NCBI GenBank assembly: GCA_964593455.1
Contig: CAZQHK010000030.1
Location: forward strand, 1 to 60,846
DNA length: 60,846 bases
Direction: 5' to 3'
Source: CAZQHK01 sp964593455
Lineage (GTDB): Bacteria > Muiribacteriota > CAYSPT01
Under the pieces are notes generated by a model. It had not been told where the DNA came from. It was given only the letters and a program-made list of their open reading frames with translations, and searched no databases. Of the stretch, positions 17,603-26,190 are shown piece by piece (positions within the stretch are counted from its first letter, which is position 1; each line of letters begins with the position of its first letter). Made by a program: the position numbers and the translations under genes.

Positions 17603-19096
17603 ATGCGTTTCGCCATTATCTACCCGAACCTGGACGGCACTCCCCATAGCCTGGACATGGGTGTGGCTTACCTGGCCACGTATATCGACGAGCGCACCGA
17701 TCACCAGGTTAAAATAATCGACCCGACCTTCCACACCAGGCACTGGCGGGACTATATGCGGAAACAGGTGGAATCGTTCAATCCTGACGTGGTGGGAATA
17801 TCAGTGGTATCGCTCTATTTCGATTATGCCCGGATCATTGCCCGGTTCGTCAAGACCATCCGGCCGGTTCCCATTATCGTGGGCGGCTACCATACTATGA
17901 TGAATCCGGATGAAACAGCGGCGGTCCCGGATTTCGACGCCATATGTACCGGGGAAGGGGAACACACGCTGGCCGAGTACCTCGACCGGTTAAGCTCCGG
18001 AGACGACTTGCAAGCGGTGAAGGGACTGTGGTTTAAAGATGGCGGGGTCCTTGTCAAGAACGAAAAACGGCCTTTCAACGATGATCTGGACTCGCTGCCC
18101 ATCCCCAACTACAACCTGTTTGACGATATCGACAACTACCTCTACTACCTGGGACGGTTGTATGTTATCGGGACCAGGGGCTGTCCCTACCGTTGTTCGT
18201 TTTGCGCTGAAAGCGTCCTCGACTCTTCGAACCCGGGACGGCGGTATCGGGAGCGCGACCCTAAAAATTATGTAGCGGAGATCGAATACCTGTACCGCAC
18301 TTACAGAAATCGGGGGATGAAGGCGGCTCACGTCTATGACGCAGTCTTTACTTTCAATGGCAGCTGGTTTAGAGAATGGGCCGAAGAGTATCAGAAACGG
18401 GGGCTGCATGAGGTGCTGCCGTATACTACGTTTCTCAAGGCCGATCAGCGTAATGCATCTGAAGAAAAACTTCGACTGCTGGCTGAATCTGGTTGTCTCC
18501 AGGTACGGATCGGTCTGGAGTCGGCAGATCAGGGCATCAGGGAAGAAGTTCTAAATAAAAAAGGAAATAGTCCGGAGATAACCAGGGAAATCCTTAATAC
18601 CTGCAACCGGTACGGAATGATCGTTAAAACCTACTGCATGATCGGTATCCCCGGCGACACTTTGTCCAGTATCCGCAAGACCTATGAATTCAGTAAAACA
18701 CCACTGATCCATGTGCCGCTCTATTTCGCCTATACGCCCCTGCCCAGCACTCCTCTGGCTGAGCGATTCCAGTCGGTTCACCGCACCGGCGGGACCGAAC
18801 GCATCTACAGCTACCATTTCAGCCGGGGCGCTAAAAACGAGGGAGTTCCTTCCTGGTATGTTCCTTGGACGCTTATAAAATCGTATGTCTACTACGGTAC
18901 CCGCCTGGCCTGGAACATATTTCTTTCCAACCCGGTTATCTTTATCCCGCTGATGCTCTCCCGCATTATTAAAGGTTTGGTGTTTGGTGCTCCCCCGATG
19001 ATCTCGGCTGGATACGCACTCATCCATCCAGGATTCTGGCCGGGCCTCTCCCGGCTGATCAGAAAACGGTGGCTACGATCTCGTTTTCGGAAATAA
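17603..19096 (+). CDS. B12-binding-domain radical SAM protein
   Basis: 497 residues. B12-binding-like domain at residues ~1-135 (LDMGVAYLATYIDE, PIIVGGYHTMMNPDE), then a radical SAM domain with GTRGCPYRCSFCAES. A C-terminal ~90-residue tail has hydrophobic stretches (NIFLSNPVIFIPLMLSRIIKG) that probably attach it to the membrane. It begins 27 bp after the preceding radical SAM gene with a strong AAGGGCGGGG ribosome region. The pair shares architecture but only distant sequence similarity, suggesting successive steps on related substrates rather than a recent duplication. The substrate is unknown; a lipid or polyprenyl-linked molecule would fit the membrane tail. Confidence 0.88.
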   Translation: MRFAIIYPNLDGTPHSLDMGVAYLATYIDERTDHQVKIIDPTFHTRHWRDYMRKQVESFNPDVVGISVVSLYFDYARIIARFVKTIRPVPIIVGGYHTMMNPDETAAVPDFDAICTGEGEHTLAEYLDRLSSGDDLQAVKGLWFKDGGVLVKNEKRPFNDDLDSLPIPNYNLFDDIDNYLYYLGRLYVIGTRGCPYRCSFCAESVLDSSNPGRRYRERDPKNYVAEIEYLYRTYRNRGMKAAHVYDAVFTFNGSWFREWAEEYQKRGLHEVLPYTTFLKADQRNASEEKLRLLAESGCLQVRIGLESADQGIREEVLNKKGNSPEITREILNTCNRYGMIVKTYCMIGIPGDTLSSIRKTYEFSKTPLIHVPLYFAYTPLPSTPLAERFQSVHRTGGTERIYSYHFSRGAKNEGVPSWYVPWTLIKSYVYYGTRLAWNIFLSNPVIFIPLMLSRIIKGLVFGAPPMISAGYALIHPGFWPGLSRLIRKRWLRSRFRK

Positions 19097-19104
19097 GAAG
19101 AATA

Positions 19105-19505
19105 TTTACCCGGGCGGAGGCTGGTTCATTCCTCTAAACGTAAGTGCAAACATTGAAACGTAGCGTTAACCGGGTGGTCCCACCCTCAAGCAAGAAGTGT
19201 GGAAAGTGAGGTTGGAGATTTCAGAGATCGAGATTTAAAATTTCTACTACAATCTCATTTTAAACTGTACTTTCTACGCTTATATTCCAGAGGGTGGGAG
19301 GGTAACGTTAAATTACGGTTAAGCCTTGTGGTGGGAAAAGAGATGCTGGATTGGGAGGACCACTACTCAAGCAAGAAGTGTGGAAAGTGAGGTTGGAGAA
19401 AGAGAACCCTGTGGAATCTTGTGCTGTTGCCAAACCTATGTGTCAACATTGAGATGTAGCGTGAGTTGGGTGGTCCCACCCTCAAGCAAGGAGTGTAGAA
19501 AGTGG
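19105..19505. repeat. Family A repeat cluster A3 (at least three partial units)
   Basis: This occupies the whole 460-bp gap in the radical SAM run. Unit 1 (19108-19215) has CCCGGGCGGAGG, GTGCAAACATTGA, GGTGGTCCCACCCTCAAGC and GTGTGGAAAGTGAGGTTGG. An AT-rich linker (19215-19275) leads to an inverted end ACTTTCTACGCTT (from 19276). Unit 2 ends at about 19395 with a diverged ACCACTACTCAAGCAAG. Unit 3 (19440-19505) keeps CAACATTGAGATGTAGCG and GGTGGTCCCACCC. The unit end reaches into the apparent 5' extension of the GT9 ORF, which argues for the internal ATG there. I see no gene. Confidence 0.8.
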
Positions 19506-19558
19506 GGTATAATGAGATTTATCGTATCGCTGGTAGAAATGGGAGTTCTCGCTGCGGC

Positions 19559-20758
19559 ATGAATATTAACGTCATACGAAAAATCGACACACATCTGGGC
19601 TCAATAGTGTGCCGGGTGCTGCTTGCCCTGCGAAATATCGCCAGACCCCGGCCGCTGGTGGAGACCGTCCTACCGCTGACCGTCTGCCGTAGTGTCCTGG
19701 TAGTAAAGTTTTTCGGGATGGGGACCATTCTTTTAGCCTCGCCGGCGCTCAGGGTCCTGAAACAACGATATGCCGGATCGAAAATTACCATGCTTACCCT
19801 GTCAACCAACCGGGAATTGTGCCGGGCTTTGCCTTCAGTCGACGATGTGATCTGTCTTAGAATCGACAGTTTAAGTGGATTTCTGATTAGTTTTGGCGGT
19901 ATCCTGCGGACATTTACCAAACAGCAGTTTGACGTGGTGATAGACCTTGAGTTCCTGACCAATTTTTCCGCTATGGTAACAGTTCTGGCTACCTTGTTTA
20001 CCCGGCCGGAAGTGACGGTTGGGTTCAACTCTCCACTGAGGTGGAGAAATAATACCCATGATATCAATGTTGCGTTCGATCACAGCCGGCACATTACCAA
20101 AATATTTTCCAAGGTTGTCCGGAGCCTGGGAATTGATGAGTTCGAGTACTCTTTTAAACCGGAGCGGACCGCCCTTCTTTCTGGTGGAGTCAAAGGATTT
20201 ATCCCGACTTTGAAACAGGCCCACGGCGCTTTGAAAAACTGTACCAGGTTCGTCTGTCTCAATATCAATACCGGGGACCTGTGCCTTCACCGACGTTGGC
20301 CGAAAGAATATTTTTCCGAAATAGTGAACGGGCTTCTCAAGAAGCCGGAGATGGCTGTTATCCTGATTGGTGGTAAAACCGAGACCAGTTATGTGAACGA
20401 GTTTGCTGCCGGGTTCAACTCGTTGCCACGGGTGGTCAACCTGTGTGGTGAAACCGGGATTTGGGAGCTGGCCGGTTTGTTTGCCGGAGCTGACCTGTTG
20501 ATAACCAACGACAGCGGACCGTTGCACCTGGCAGGCATTATCGGGTTGCCGACAATATCTTTTTTCGGACCGGAAACACCCTATCTCTACGGACCGTTTG
20601 AAGATGGCCATTACGTATTTTATGACGACCTGCACTGCAGCCCGTGTCTCAATATATACAACTCGAAGATGTCTCATTGCACCAACAATCTCTGTTTGAA
20701 AAACATCAAACCGGGACAGGTTTTGGAGGTCATAGAACGGAGATTTCTCTTCTCCTGA
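19559..20758 (+). CDS. Glycosyltransferase family 9 (heptosyltransferase-like)
   Basis: GT-B-fold transferase of the ADP-heptose/LPS core type, ~399 residues. The N-domain opens VLVVKFFGMGTILLASPALRVLK, the usual GT9 start. The C-domain has CLNINTGDLCLHRRWPKEYF and the nucleotide-sugar site LLITNDSGPLHLAGIIGLPTIS. It has the conserved D-S-G-P-x-H and a late CSPCLN. The ATG at 19559 is preferred, because the 19 codons before it (from GTG 19502) run into the family A repeat. It is followed after six bp by a SPASM radical SAM gene, so it is probably translated with it. The acceptor is unknown. Confidence 0.9.
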   Translation: MNINVIRKIDTHLGSIVCRVLLALRNIARPRPLVETVLPLTVCRSVLVVKFFGMGTILLASPALRVLKQRYAGSKITMLTLSTNRELCRALPSVDDVICLRIDSLSGFLISFGGILRTFTKQQFDVVIDLEFLTNFSAMVTVLATLFTRPEVTVGFNSPLRWRNNTHDINVAFDHSRHITKIFSKVVRSLGIDEFEYSFKPERTALLSGGVKGFIPTLKQAHGALKNCTRFVCLNINTGDLCLHRRWPKEYFSEIVNGLLKKPEMAVILIGGKTETSYVNEFAAGFNSLPRVVNLCGETGIWELAGLFAGADLLITNDSGPLHLAGIIGLPTISFFGPETPYLYGPFEDGHYVFYDDLHCSPCLNIYNSKMSHCTNNLCLKNIKPGQVLEVIERRFLFS

Positions 20759-20764
20759 TACACG

Positions 20765-21835
20765 ATGCGATCGGTTATTCTCAAAAAAAAAGAACTACTC
20801 CCCTCGCTTTTGTGGCGGGTAGCCCGGTGGTATATCTCCTACTGTGCTGGCCGGCGGCCTCGGCCGCTGGCGGCCGGATTATATATCACCAGCCGCTGCA
20901 ACTGCCGCTGCACATTTTGCGGTATCTGGCGGAAAGACCCGGCAAAAACCCTGTCTCTGCCTGAAGCCAGTCACATCGTGGACGAGTTGAGTGGTCTGGG
21001 ATGTTTTTATTTCAGCATTACCGGTGGTGAACCGCTGCTGGTCGACTATCTGGACGATCTCCTGGCGCATGCCCGGAAAAGCAGGATTTCATACCTGCAC
21101 CTGGTGACCAACGGGTATCTGCTCGACGATGCGCGTGCCCGGTCGTTGGCGGCAACGGGAATAGATGAGATTTCCATCAGTATTGATGGACCGGCATCGG
21201 TGCATGATGAGGCCAGAGGCGTTCCGGGTTCCTATGCGAAGGCGGTACAGGCTGTCTTAGCGATGAAAAGAGCCGCTCCGCAGGTCACCGTGGTCTTAAA
21301 CTCAGTGATCAGACCCGATCGGCCCCGGGCTTGTCTCCACACGCTTGAGCTGGCTCGCCGGTATGATGTGTATCTCAAAGTTCAACCACAAAACCGGCAT
21401 CCATCGTTCGATGGAACACTACCGGTACAAAACGCAGATAAACATGTTTCCCGGGACTTGATCGCAGAGGTGGTATCCTGTTTAAAACAGAATGATCGGG
21501 TCGTCAATTCCCGGCCGTTTCTGAACAGCGTCTACAATTTCTTATGTAAAAAGGAGCGCTATATCTTCAACCAAAAACCTTGTCTTTTCGGTTACCACCA
21601 CGTGGAATTTCTTGAGGATGGAAGTGTCTTTCCCTGCTTGGAAGGGCTGAACTGGACTGGCGGGTTCTCACGGGAAAAGGGACTGCGTACCATGCTCGCG
21701 TCCGATGAGTACCGGCAGCGCCTGGCGGAACTGAAAAGGTGCAACGGCTGTCGTCAAAGCTGCTATATCTGTTACTACGAGCCGAGAATCAGTTTCCCTC
21801 TATCCAATTTTCTGAAGTTCCGGTGGTCCCGATGA
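20765..21835 (+). CDS. Radical SAM/SPASM protein
   Basis: 356 residues. The cluster motif CNCRCTFCGIW (C-x3-C-x2-C) is near residue 45, and FSITGGEPLLV is the SAM-binding GGE motif. The C-terminal SPASM region binds auxiliary clusters: CLFGYHHVEFLEDGSVFPCLEG and CNGCRQSCYICYYEP. It is similar in length and plan to the other SPASM proteins at 23267, 36972 and 38107. It starts six bp after GT9, and its stop overlaps the next start (ATGA at 21832), so expression is coupled to the phosphodiesterase-like protein. SPASM enzymes often act on peptides, but no precursor peptide is visible here; a sugar or lipid substrate is equally possible. Confidence 0.88.
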   Translation: MRSVILKKKELLPSLLWRVARWYISYCAGRRPRPLAAGLYITSRCNCRCTFCGIWRKDPAKTLSLPEASHIVDELSGLGCFYFSITGGEPLLVDYLDDLLAHARKSRISYLHLVTNGYLLDDARARSLAATGIDEISISIDGPASVHDEARGVPGSYAKAVQAVLAMKRAAPQVTVVLNSVIRPDRPRACLHTLELARRYDVYLKVQPQNRHPSFDGTLPVQNADKHVSRDLIAEVVSCLKQNDRVVNSRPFLNSVYNFLCKKERYIFNQKPCLFGYHHVEFLEDGSVFPCLEGLNWTGGFSREKGLRTMLASDEYRQRLAELKRCNGCRQSCYICYYEPRISFPLSNFLKFRWSR

Positions 21836-23262
21836 TACGGTCTTTGATCCTCCGGTTCTACAACCTGAAAATTGAAGATATCGGCGTTCGTATCCTGTAT
21901 TTTTTCAATACCATCGACACCTATTTCCTGGTGGCCGGATTGATTTCTTTTTTGTGGTATATGCTGTACTTGTGCGGGGTACGTGATTGCCGTTTCTGGC
22001 CGATAGCGGTTTTGACCGCTATTGTCTGGCTGGGATTCAAGACCGCCGACTTTTACCCTCCGTTCGTACTTATGGGGCCGCTTTATTTGTTTTTCCTGTT
22101 TAAAGATAAACTGGTAACCTGGCCTGAAATGTGTCTTCTGCTGGGCATCAATATCCTGGTGTTTGTTACGGTCCAGTTCGTGTTCATGAGTATCCCCGAG
22201 TCGATTGCCGCCGGCGATCCGAGTATCGGATTTCGCAAGCTCTTTTACTCAGTGTTCACCATCGCGCCCACTACGGTCAGTTTTTCCATGTCGGTTTATT
22301 TTTCCACGCTCTACACACTCGTATTGGTAACTCGGCCGCAACCGGTACCGGGTGGCGGAATCTGGTTCTGGGTGACGTTCTGGATGGCGGCGTTGGTCAC
22401 TCGCCTGGTAAAACCCCGCTCCTTCATGTCGGATAATTTCCGGCCGAACCCGGGCGGAAAGATAGCGGGCCGGGTGCTCATTATCAATATCGACGGCTGT
22501 CGCCTGGACCGGTTTTACGAGGCCGGTATGCCATTTCTGACGCGACTGGCTGAGAGCGGTTCATCGTTTCCAAAAGGATTGCAAACAGTTTACCGGGCGC
22601 TCACGAACCCTGCTTTCGCCAGTATACTGACCGGTGTTCCACCGGAAGTCCACGGGATACGGAACAATAATCTGGGCCAAAAAATATCGGTTAAAGCTTT
22701 GCCCGACCTGGTCGGGGCAAAGCTTTATGGCTCCATGCACGTACGTCATTTCTCCCGTCCAGAATGGAACACGAAAATAGTCTCCCTGGTAAAACAGGGT
22801 CCAGACCGGGCTGATGACGTCATGTTCGAATGGTTGCGTGAAGACTTATCCAACCCTGATGGCACTCGTCTTTTTATTGCGGACATCAGCGAGACAGATT
22901 TTCTCGGGCATGCTTACGGCAGCGAATCCGAGCGATATCTCCAGGCTTTGCTGGGCGCCGACCGCCGGATCGAGGAGTTGTTCCAATGGATGGAAAAAGA
23001 GCGTATGCTCGACGATACCGTGGTCATTATCTGCTCGGACCACGGGATCGTGAAGATCGACCACTCGTACATGCTATTCAGGGCGGAACGGTACGTTCCG
23101 TTTATCATGACGGGACCAGGGATTAAGCGGGGCTTTCGATTGGAGTATGAGGCATCGATAATGGATATCGCGCCCACGGTGTATTATCTTCTGGGAGTAC
23201 CATATCCCGACACATGCCGGGGGCGGGTATTCGTGGAGGCGCTGGAATCATGGCAGGAATAA
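21832..23262 (+). CDS. Membrane-anchored alkaline-phosphatase superfamily protein (type I phosphodiesterase/sulfatase-like)
   Basis: From ATG 21832, which overlaps the previous stop, ~476 residues. About six membrane helices lie in residues 1-210. A soluble catalytic domain from ~215 has metal-site motifs in order: IINIDGCRLDRF, TNPAFASILTGVPPEVHG with a likely Thr nucleophile, ADISETDFLGHAYG (Asp and His), and ICSDHGIVKI (Asp-His). The fold cleaves phosphodiesters or sulfates or transfers phospho-head groups, on the outer face of the membrane given the helices. The in-frame ORF extends 31 codons upstream inside the SPASM gene but without a start. Its coupling to radical SAM and GT genes suggests envelope-lipid or glycan head-group chemistry. 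Confidence 0.85.
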   Translation: MIRSLILRFYNLKIEDIGVRILYFFNTIDTYFLVAGLISFLWYMLYLCGVRDCRFWPIAVLTAIVWLGFKTADFYPPFVLMGPLYLFFLFKDKLVTWPEMCLLLGINILVFVTVQFVFMSIPESIAAGDPSIGFRKLFYSVFTIAPTTVSFSMSVYFSTLYTLVLVTRPQPVPGGGIWFWVTFWMAALVTRLVKPRSFMSDNFRPNPGGKIAGRVLIINIDGCRLDRFYEAGMPFLTRLAESGSSFPKGLQTVYRALTNPAFASILTGVPPEVHGIRNNNLGQKISVKALPDLVGAKLYGSMHVRHFSRPEWNTKIVSLVKQGPDRADDVMFEWLREDLSNPDGTRLFIADISETDFLGHAYGSESERYLQALLGADRRIEELFQWMEKERMLDDTVVIICSDHGIVKIDHSYMLFRAERYVPFIMTGPGIKRGFRLEYEASIMDIAPTVYYLLGVPYPDTCRGRVFVEALESWQE

Positions 23263-23266
23263 ACCG

Positions 23267-24301
23267 ATGAAAAGGATATTTTCCGGTATTCGAGCCCTGG
23301 CTGCGATAAGCGCCGTCAAACTGGGCGGGCGTATCCCTTTTTACTGTGAGTGGGAGATTACCGACTGTTGCACTATGAACTGCTGGTTCTGCGGTACCAG
23401 GAACACCGCTCGCCCGTTATCAGACGGCATCTCTACCGGGGACGCGCTTCGCACTATCGACAGTCTGTCCGGCCTGGGATGCGGTATCATCCATTTTTCA
23501 GGCGGAGAACCAACCCTGCGGACCGATCTAGGGGACCTTATCCGATCGGCTAAAAAGAAAGGTATCATCACCGCCGTCACCACCAACGGATCGGGATCGG
23601 AACACAGCCGCAATTACCTGTTAGCAGCGAACCTGGTGATGGTCAGTATAGACGGTCCCGAAGACTTCCATGATCGGGGCCGGGACTGCCCGGGGGCGTT
23701 TCGAAAAGCTCTGGAGACAGTCAAATACCTTCTGTCACAGGGTAAAAAACCGGTTATCACGGCGGTGTACACGCGAGGGAGTTCATATCGGGTGCTCCAG
23801 GAATTGGCCGGTCTGGCCGGCTCGCTGGGAGTGAAACTCTCGGTGAAAAACCAGGGGCGGAACGTCAACGCCTCAGTGGAAGAAACCCTGGCCGATCATG
23901 CCACCGGCGATCTAAACTCGACTTATTACCGGAAGTTTCTGGAAACCGTTGGCCGGCTGAGCCGCGAGTTCGGGTCGATGGTAGAATGTCCCGATGCCGT
24001 TTTAATGGCGGTCCGCCTCGGGGGGTTGAGCGAGGTGGGCTGCCGGGCCATGGACATAGCGGTGTCCATCAAAGCCGACGGCCGCATCAGTTTTCCATGT
24101 AACGGGCTTTCTATCTCTCTGCTTGCGGGAGACTTGAAAAATATCTACTACGGCGAACAGGCCCGGGCTGTGAGACGGTTCCAGGGGGCACACCCGGTCT
24201 GCGATGGGTGCACCATCCCCTGTATGGCCCAGGCGAGCGCCCTGGTGACGCTTAGAGGATTGGTGAAAACTGTCGGCTCGTACGGCAACCGTATTACGTA
24301 A
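23267..24301 (+). CDS. Radical SAM/SPASM protein
   Basis: 344 residues. The cluster site EITDCCTMNCWFCGTR contains C-x3-C-x2-C, and HFSGGEPTLRTDLGDLIR is the GGE motif. In the C-terminal region, GCRAMDIAVSIKADGRISFPC and HPVCDGCTIPCM form a short SPASM/Twitch-like set of Cys ligands. It starts four bp after the phosphodiesterase-like gene. It resembles the protein at 20765 in order of motifs, but the middle differs and the auxiliary Cys count is lower. A specific substrate cannot be assigned. Confidence 0.88.
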   Translation: MKRIFSGIRALAAISAVKLGGRIPFYCEWEITDCCTMNCWFCGTRNTARPLSDGISTGDALRTIDSLSGLGCGIIHFSGGEPTLRTDLGDLIRSAKKKGIITAVTTNGSGSEHSRNYLLAANLVMVSIDGPEDFHDRGRDCPGAFRKALETVKYLLSQGKKPVITAVYTRGSSYRVLQELAGLAGSLGVKLSVKNQGRNVNASVEETLADHATGDLNSTYYRKFLETVGRLSREFGSMVECPDAVLMAVRLGGLSEVGCRAMDIAVSIKADGRISFPCNGLSISLLAGDLKNIYYGEQARAVRRFQGAHPVCDGCTIPCMAQASALVTLRGLVKTVGSYGNRIT

Positions 24302-24335
24302 TAAACGACCGGATTGGCAAGGGTATGTTGTGGTG

Positions 24336-26120
24336 ATGTGTGAGGACAGAATCTGGACCAAAACCGTTGTTATCCAGCTCGCCGTATGCGTTCTGGTGGC
24401 AATCCTGGCCCGGGTCGCTTTTTTCACTATCCAGCGTAACACTGATCCGCTCTTCCTGCATCCGGTCATGGACGAACTTACCTACCGGGACCAGTCTCGG
24501 CAGCTGGCGGACTCCTGGTTTTCTCTCTCCGGGATGGTCCTCCCGTTTCAGGAACCTCCCGGGTACCTGTTTGCTATAGCCGGGCTGCTGCTGTGCGGTT
24601 TGAAATTCAAACACGTTATACTGGTTCAATTGCTGCTGGGAACGCTCAGCGCTGTCCTGATTTTTCTGCTGGTCAAACGAAAAACCGAATCACTAAATTC
24701 ATGGTGGGCGCCGCTGGCAGGGATACTTTTTTCACTCTGTCCGGCCGTGCTGTATTATGAGACCAAGTTCCTGCGGCCGGCCTGGAGTATCTTCCTGCTT
24801 CTTTTACTGCTGCTGATCATGACCTGCCGACCACGCTGGTACACTCTTGTCGGAGCCGGCCTGGTGGCCGGAACACTCTGTTTGTTCGAAGCATATTTCC
24901 TGTTGTTGGTAGCCGTGATAACGGCGGTGGGATGGTACCGGTATCGTTGGAAAATACTGTTTTTTCTGGCCGCGTTTGCTGTTCTCATCCTGCCCGTAAC
25001 CATGATGAACAAGGCCACTTCCGGCCGTGCCGCCCCGGTTTGCGTAAACGGCGGGATCAACTTGTATATAGGCAACAACCCTTCCTGGCAGGAGACCTAC
25101 AACCTGCTGCCCGGGTGGCGTTACCGGCAACTCCAGTACCGTTACTACCATATCCATGGCGGGGAAGGGAGCCTGGGAAATGCTTTGTCCGATCCCTACT
25201 TCATCCGTGAGGTCGTCGCATACCTGAAAAGCAACCCGCTTTCATTTCTCACAGGGTTGGCGACCAAGCTACTCATCACCTTTTCGTGCCGTGAGGTAAC
25301 CAGAGACAACTACTGGTCCTATCCGTTCCCACTGGATTGGTGGGCCTGTTTTTTCAACGGCGCCATAGTAGTTATGGGGATACTGTGTCTGCCGGCTATG
25401 TACCGAAAACACCCCGTTCCGGTCTGCGCGGTCCTGATCCTGGTGCTGGTCAATACGGCTTTCTTTCCCACCACTCGCTACCGGCTCCCGATCGTTCCCC
25501 TGGTGTTGGTTTGTGGGCTGGCCCTGGAAACAATGAAGATGTCAAAGAAACGCATCCTCCTGGCAGTGCTGGCCGGACTGCTTACTGTGGGGGGCGCTCT
25601 GACCGCCGGTCGGGTGGTAGATTACGCTGCCTGGCAGGCTTTGAGGCAACTTGAAATTGGTAAAAAGCTGGTGGCCGAGGGGGGAATTCATCAGGCAAAA
25701 GAAATATTATTGAAAGCATATTCTATCAAGGTCATGCCCCAGACATTGGCATTTCTGGCCTCGCACGTTGGTGATTTTGAGCGGGACTATGAGCTCTCTT
25801 CGCGGTATATCGAGGAATATTTACGGCTCGAACCGACCGACCCGTCCCCCTATTATTACCTGGCATACTATGAACGCCGCTGTCAGCAACCCGACCTGGA
25901 GAAGATGTACGACTCCTACAAACACTATATCCGGTACCGGGAAGAAGGGTTGGTTAAAGATGCCTACCAGGCCAGGATGTTGAAAGAAGCGCTGGAGTAT
26001 TGTTACGATTATGAAGAGCGAAACGGTCTTCAGGAACGGGTCCGGGAAACAGAAGCGCGTATAGAGCGGTTCTGGCGGACGATAGAACTTTTCAAGCGAA
26101 AACAAGCCGGTAAAGATTAA
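24336..26120 (+). CDS. Polytopic GT-C (PMT/ArnT-like) transferase with TPR tail
   Basis: ~594 residues. Ten or so membrane helices reach to about residue 420, with an early loop MDELTYRDQSRQLADSW whose acidic residues fit the GT39/ArnT catalytic loop. EPPGYLFAIAG and CVNGGINLYIGNNPSW occur in the following loops. After the last helix (LLAVLAGLLTVGGALTAG) the C-terminal ~150 residues are helical and TPR-like (YYYLAYYERRC). Such enzymes move a sugar from a polyprenyl phosphate to lipid or protein outside the membrane. ATG 24336 is preferred over the overlapping GTG codons. It belongs to the radical SAM/GT operon by spacing (34 bp). The exact family is not certain. Confidence 0.75.
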   Translation: MCEDRIWTKTVVIQLAVCVLVAILARVAFFTIQRNTDPLFLHPVMDELTYRDQSRQLADSWFSLSGMVLPFQEPPGYLFAIAGLLLCGLKFKHVILVQLLLGTLSAVLIFLLVKRKTESLNSWWAPLAGILFSLCPAVLYYETKFLRPAWSIFLLLLLLLIMTCRPRWYTLVGAGLVAGTLCLFEAYFLLLVAVITAVGWYRYRWKILFFLAAFAVLILPVTMMNKATSGRAAPVCVNGGINLYIGNNPSWQETYNLLPGWRYRQLQYRYYHIHGGEGSLGNALSDPYFIREVVAYLKSNPLSFLTGLATKLLITFSCREVTRDNYWSYPFPLDWWACFFNGAIVVMGILCLPAMYRKHPVPVCAVLILVLVNTAFFPTTRYRLPIVPLVLVCGLALETMKMSKKRILLAVLAGLLTVGGALTAGRVVDYAAWQALRQLEIGKKLVAEGGIHQAKEILLKAYSIKVMPQTLAFLASHVGDFERDYELSSRYIEEYLRLEPTDPSPYYYLAYYERRCQQPDLEKMYDSYKHYIRYREEGLVKDAYQARMLKEALEYCYDYEERNGLQERVRETEARIERFWRTIELFKRKQAGKD

Positions 26121-26190
26121 ACCGGATTCAACGCCCATGACGATGGTGCGAACGACATGAGTTATTGATAGGTAAAGCGGGCGCTTATTA

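Noticed and set aside
19502..19558. Upstream GTG for the GT9 gene
   Set aside because: The segment is family A repeat sequence; GT9 homology starts after ATG 19559.
16181..24301. RiPP (peptide natural product) cluster
   Set aside because: SPASM enzymes suggested it, but gaps of 4-27 bp leave no room for a precursor and the 460-bp gap at 19.1 kb is only repeat sequence.
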